A stretch of 8,155 nucleotides of DNA, taken from positions 1 through 8,155 of the forward strand of contig JADFNA010000058.1 of assembly GCA_022563625.1 (NCBI GenBank). The letters are read 5' to 3'. The number at the start of each line of letters is the position of its first letter. Within the stretch, counting starts at the first letter, position 1. The notes beneath the pieces were generated by a model, which was given only the letters and a program-made list of their open reading frames with translations, was not told the DNA's origin and did not search any database. Positions 6,251 through 8,155 of this stretch are shown in pieces. The position numbers and the translations under genes were made by a program. The DNA is from Candidatus Zixiibacteriota bacterium (GTDB lineage: Bacteria; Zixibacteria; MSB-5A5; GN15; JACZUZ01).

Positions 6251-6820
6251 CGTAATCTGATAAAAGGTGCGCCAAGGTGTTGCATACAGATCCATTGAGG
6301 CTTCTATCAAAGTACGGTCCATTCCGGCAATGCGGGCGCGAACCAGTATGATCACCAGAGACATGGTAAACAGTGTGTGTGCCGCAATGACCGAGGCATA
6401 CCCCATATGAAGTTTCGGTGGCTTCACGCCCTCCGACCATACTGAAGCCAATAGGGGGTTTAGGAAATTGAAGACCGTCACCAATGCCACCAGTGTGGCA
6501 ATACCTATGACAATCCCGGGTATCATGACTGATATGTAGATCATGCCATCAAACAGGACGCGGAGGGTACCTTTCAAACGCTGCAATGCCAGTGCTGCCG
6601 CTGTCCCCATTAAACTGGACAGAATGGCTACTGATAAGGCAACGACCAAGCTAGTGAAAAAAGCGTCCCCGACAAACGGATTTGATAAGGCTATCCCATA
6701 CCATTGGACAGACAGACCCCGAAGCTCGCTGGCATGCCGCCCGGCATTGAAGCTGAACAGAACAATGATCCCGATAGGTACATATAAAAATAGGTAAACG
6801 GCAATGGAGTAAATTCGCAT
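6080..6820 (-). CDS. PotC-like ABC transporter permease, 3'-truncated at the junction
   Basis: This is an inner-membrane subunit of a polyamine-type (spermidine/putrescine family) ABC importer. Residues 1-25 form the first membrane span with the 'YLFLYVPIGIIVLFSFN' pattern typical of PotC/PotI. Further spans lie at about 55-80, 92-120, 138-162 and 192-207. The EAA loop that docks on the ATPase is clear: 'EASMDLYATPWRTFYQITLP' at 173-192. Family members run to about 260-280 residues; here recognisable sequence stops at residue 215 (SFDDFII, base 6176), and residues 216-246 are antisense to the protease gene, so the last ~50 native residues with the final span are missing. ATG 6820 lies 17 bases after the PotB-like stop, with AAGGG upstream, which indicates co-transcription. 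The substrate cannot be set from the permease; polyamine is the family default. Confidence 0.87.
   Translation of the reverse strand: MRIYSIAVYLFLYVPIGIIVLFSFNAGRHASELRGLSVQWYGIALSNPFVGDAFFTSLVVALSVAILSSLMGTAAALALQRLKGTLRVLFDGMIYISVMIPGIVIGIATLVALVTVFNFLNPLLASVWSEGVKPPKLHMGYASVIAAHTLFTMSLVIILVRARIAGMDRTLIEASMDLYATPWRTFYQITLPQIYPAILAGFLLSFTFSFDDFIILPGYINFAVKIRISAHQIRRQQDTGLGIYQP
6162..6178. other. Junction of two unrelated DNA segments
   Basis: Two genes on opposite strands lose their family-typical sequence at the same place. On the plus strand the S8 protease is dockerin-like up to the Ser codon ending at 6169, where an Asp is normally next, but the sequence reads Trp-Gln-Asn. On the minus strand the PotC-like permease is family-typical up to the second Ile of SFDDFII, whose codon occupies 6176-6178, and then turns into the antisense of the dockerin region. 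The break is therefore within about 6169-6176. No transposon end, tRNA or site-specific recombination repeat is visible around it. An assembly chimera is the most likely explanation; a genuine deletion or insertion is possible. Confidence 0.75.
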
Positions 6821-6837
6821 GGTCAGTTTTGTCCCTT

Positions 6838-7701
6838 TTACATCAGAGACTCATCACGACTAGTTTTGGTACGCATGGTCAATCGCATATAAAGACTGAT
6901 GGTAATCAGCATGATCACAACCAGAGTGACAGAAACGGCTGAACCGAAAGGCCAATTGCGTGACTGCAGGAACAGATCTACGAGCGCGTTTCCGATGAAG
7001 AATACTTTTCCACCTCCCAAAAAAGCCGGGATCAGGAACTCGCCCATCAGCAGGATAAAGACAAGCATACAACCCGTTGCTATTCCAGGCATTGAGAGTG
7101 GCAGGGTGATTTGCCAAAAAGTTTTTAAAGGGGTTCCGCCGAGATCATCGGAAGCTTCCAGCAAATTCTTATCTAGTTTTTCCAGAGAAACAAATATGGG
7201 AAACACCATCAACGGCAGATAACCATAAACAATACCAATCAGCACGGCACCTGGAGTATTGATCAGACGGACACCCTCAAAACCGATCCATTCCAACAAT
7301 GACGGGATACCTCGGCCACCCAGCAGGAAAATCCAGGCATATGTCCGGACGAGGAGGCTGGTCCAGAACGGAACGATGACCAGCACGAGGAGTGTGAGCT
7401 TGTATCGCCGGTCCACTCTCAACGCCAGATAGTAGGCGAGTGGATAAGCCACAATCAGGCACAACAAAGTCCCGATAGGGGCAAAAGTCATGGTGTTCTG
7501 GAATGCCTTCAGGCGCGCAGGAAGATTCGCATACTGTTCAAAAGTAAAACCCCCAGCATACCCTCCTGCTGCAGCCCGTTCCCCAAAACTGAAAACGAGG
7601 ATGACGATGAGAGGCAGGATCAACATGAACAGGAACCACATTGTTGTGGGGGCCAACAGGGCTGCGGTTAGCCAGCCGTTCGGTTTGCTATCCTCTTTCA
7701 T
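6838..7701 (-). CDS. PotB-like ABC transporter permease
   Basis: This is the first inner-membrane permease of the same importer, 287 residues from the ATG at 7701. A TTG at 7725 would add eight residues, but the ATG is preceded by GGGTGA two bases upstream (7704-7709) and gives a normal PotB-type N-terminus. Six hydrophobic spans are visible, at about 13-38, 70-95, 101-127, 150-172, 207-228 and 255-275. The segment 'VPFWTSLLVRTYAWIFLLG' (110-128) is a hallmark of PotB/PotH proteins. The EAA loop is at 182-201 (EASDDLGGTPLKTFWQITLP), followed by the characteristic GEFLIPAFLGG at 220-230. The gene appears complete and ends with TAA. It sits 31 bases after the binding-protein gene and 17 bases before the PotC-like gene. 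No ATPase (PotA) gene is seen; it may lie upstream of the binding-protein gene, outside the window. Confidence 0.92.
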   Translation of the reverse strand: MKEDSKPNGWLTAALLAPTTMWFLFMLILPLIVILVFSFGERAAAGGYAGGFTFEQYANLPARLKAFQNTMTFAPIGTLLCLIVAYPLAYYLALRVDRRYKLTLLVLVIVPFWTSLLVRTYAWIFLLGGRGIPSLLEWIGFEGVRLINTPGAVLIGIVYGYLPLMVFPIFVSLEKLDKNLLEASDDLGGTPLKTFWQITLPLSMPGIATGCMLVFILLMGEFLIPAFLGGGKVFFIGNALVDLFLQSRNWPFGSAVSVTLVVIMLITISLYMRLTMRTKTSRDESLM

Positions 7702-7732
7702 CGTCACCCATCGTTCAAAATTCAAGTCGGAA

Positions 7733-8155
7733 TCAGGCTGACTTGAAGCGAGCCATCAGCTCAGCACGAATCGGGTCGGTCAACGTCTGTGCCGCACCAA
7801 ATTCGAGACCGTTCATCAGTTCTGCAGCAGGGTGCAGAATAGGGTCACTGCTTAAAGAAGCTGGCTGTAAGGCAATAGCACGGGAATCTGTGGGCGCATA
7901 ACCATGAACACTTGCTTCACGAGCCTGCACATAAGGGTCCTGCATGAAATTGATGAATGCATAGGCGGCGTCCAGATGCGGCGCATCCTTGGGAATGGCA
8001 TAGAAGTCCGTCCAAATCTCTCCGCCATCGGTACCGATCACATAATCCATTTCCGGTAGATCTTTTTTGAGCTGAGTGGCATCGCCGTTCCAGCAGATCG
8101 ACATCCAGGCGTAACCGCTGCGCATACCAGGCTGATAATTGGACTGGATGGCAAA
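7733..8155 (-). CDS. PotD/PotF-like periplasmic solute-binding protein, 5' partial
   Basis: This is the C-terminal part of the periplasmic binding protein that delivers substrate to the two permeases downstream. The frame is open to the right edge of the window, so the Met at 8125 is internal and the real start is outside; about 140 residues are visible. Family features are 'SGYAWMSICWNGDATQL' near the start of the visible part (usual form GxAWxxxxWNGDA), then 'GGEIWTDFYAIPKDAPHLDAAYAFINFMQDP', the standard PotD-type segment in which an acidic residue and aromatic residues contact the polyamine amines, and 'ELMNGLEFGAAQ' close to the end. A Cys replaces the more usual small or aromatic residue before WNGDA. 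The gene ends with TGA and is followed 31 bases later by the PotB-like ATG. Polyamine is the expected ligand, but related proteins bind other amines or opines. Confidence 0.9.
   Translation of the reverse strand, partial: FAIQSNYQPGMRSGYAWMSICWNGDATQLKKDLPEMDYVIGTDGGEIWTDFYAIPKDAPHLDAAYAFINFMQDPYVQAREASVHGYAPTDSRAIALQPASLSSDPILHPAAELMNGLEFGAAQTLTDPIRAELMARFKSA

Overview
The window appears to hold two unrelated pieces of DNA joined near base 6170. The left piece (1-about 6169) is a plus-strand, moderately GC-rich run of genes: the 3' end of a membrane/TPR protein, an ECF-type sigma factor, a 206-residue soluble protein with an FDS...P...GVRG motif, a 922-residue TPR-CHAT caspase-like protein, and a secreted subtilisin-type (S8) protease that ends inside the first half of a dockerin-like repeat. 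This combination (ECF sigma + CHAT/TPR + secreted S8 with a 'CGDAN.D..VNIS' dockerin start) suggests an uncultured environmental bacterium of the FCB/Zixibacteria, Acidobacteria or Planctomycetes type. That placement is an impression from family knowledge, not a measured result.

The right piece (about 6170-8155) is entirely minus-strand and looks like an ordinary spermidine/putrescine-type ABC uptake operon. In transcription order it has a solute-binding protein (start outside the window), a PotB-like permease and a PotC-like permease. The PotC-like gene is cut off directly after its 'SFDDFII' segment, at the same bases where the S8 gene loses its dockerin. Base composition and gene style also change there, with GCGC-rich coding on the left and more balanced coding on the right. 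The simplest reading is a chimeric metagenomic contig; a real recombination junction is the alternative. The two halves should not be interpreted as one locus.

The most interesting biology is in the left piece. The sigma factor, the 206-residue protein and the CHAT protein lie head-to-tail, and the last two overlap by 25 bases. A sigma factor next to a possible regulator and a caspase-like protease with a TPR sensor region suggests a protease-gated transcription switch, in which the CHAT enzyme would cleave a partner and release or silence the sigma factor. The secreted S8 protease follows after 38 bases and may be an output or a further member. No tRNA, rRNA, CRISPR array, insertion sequence or convincing rho-independent terminator was seen. 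No gene-free stretch exceeds 100 bases.
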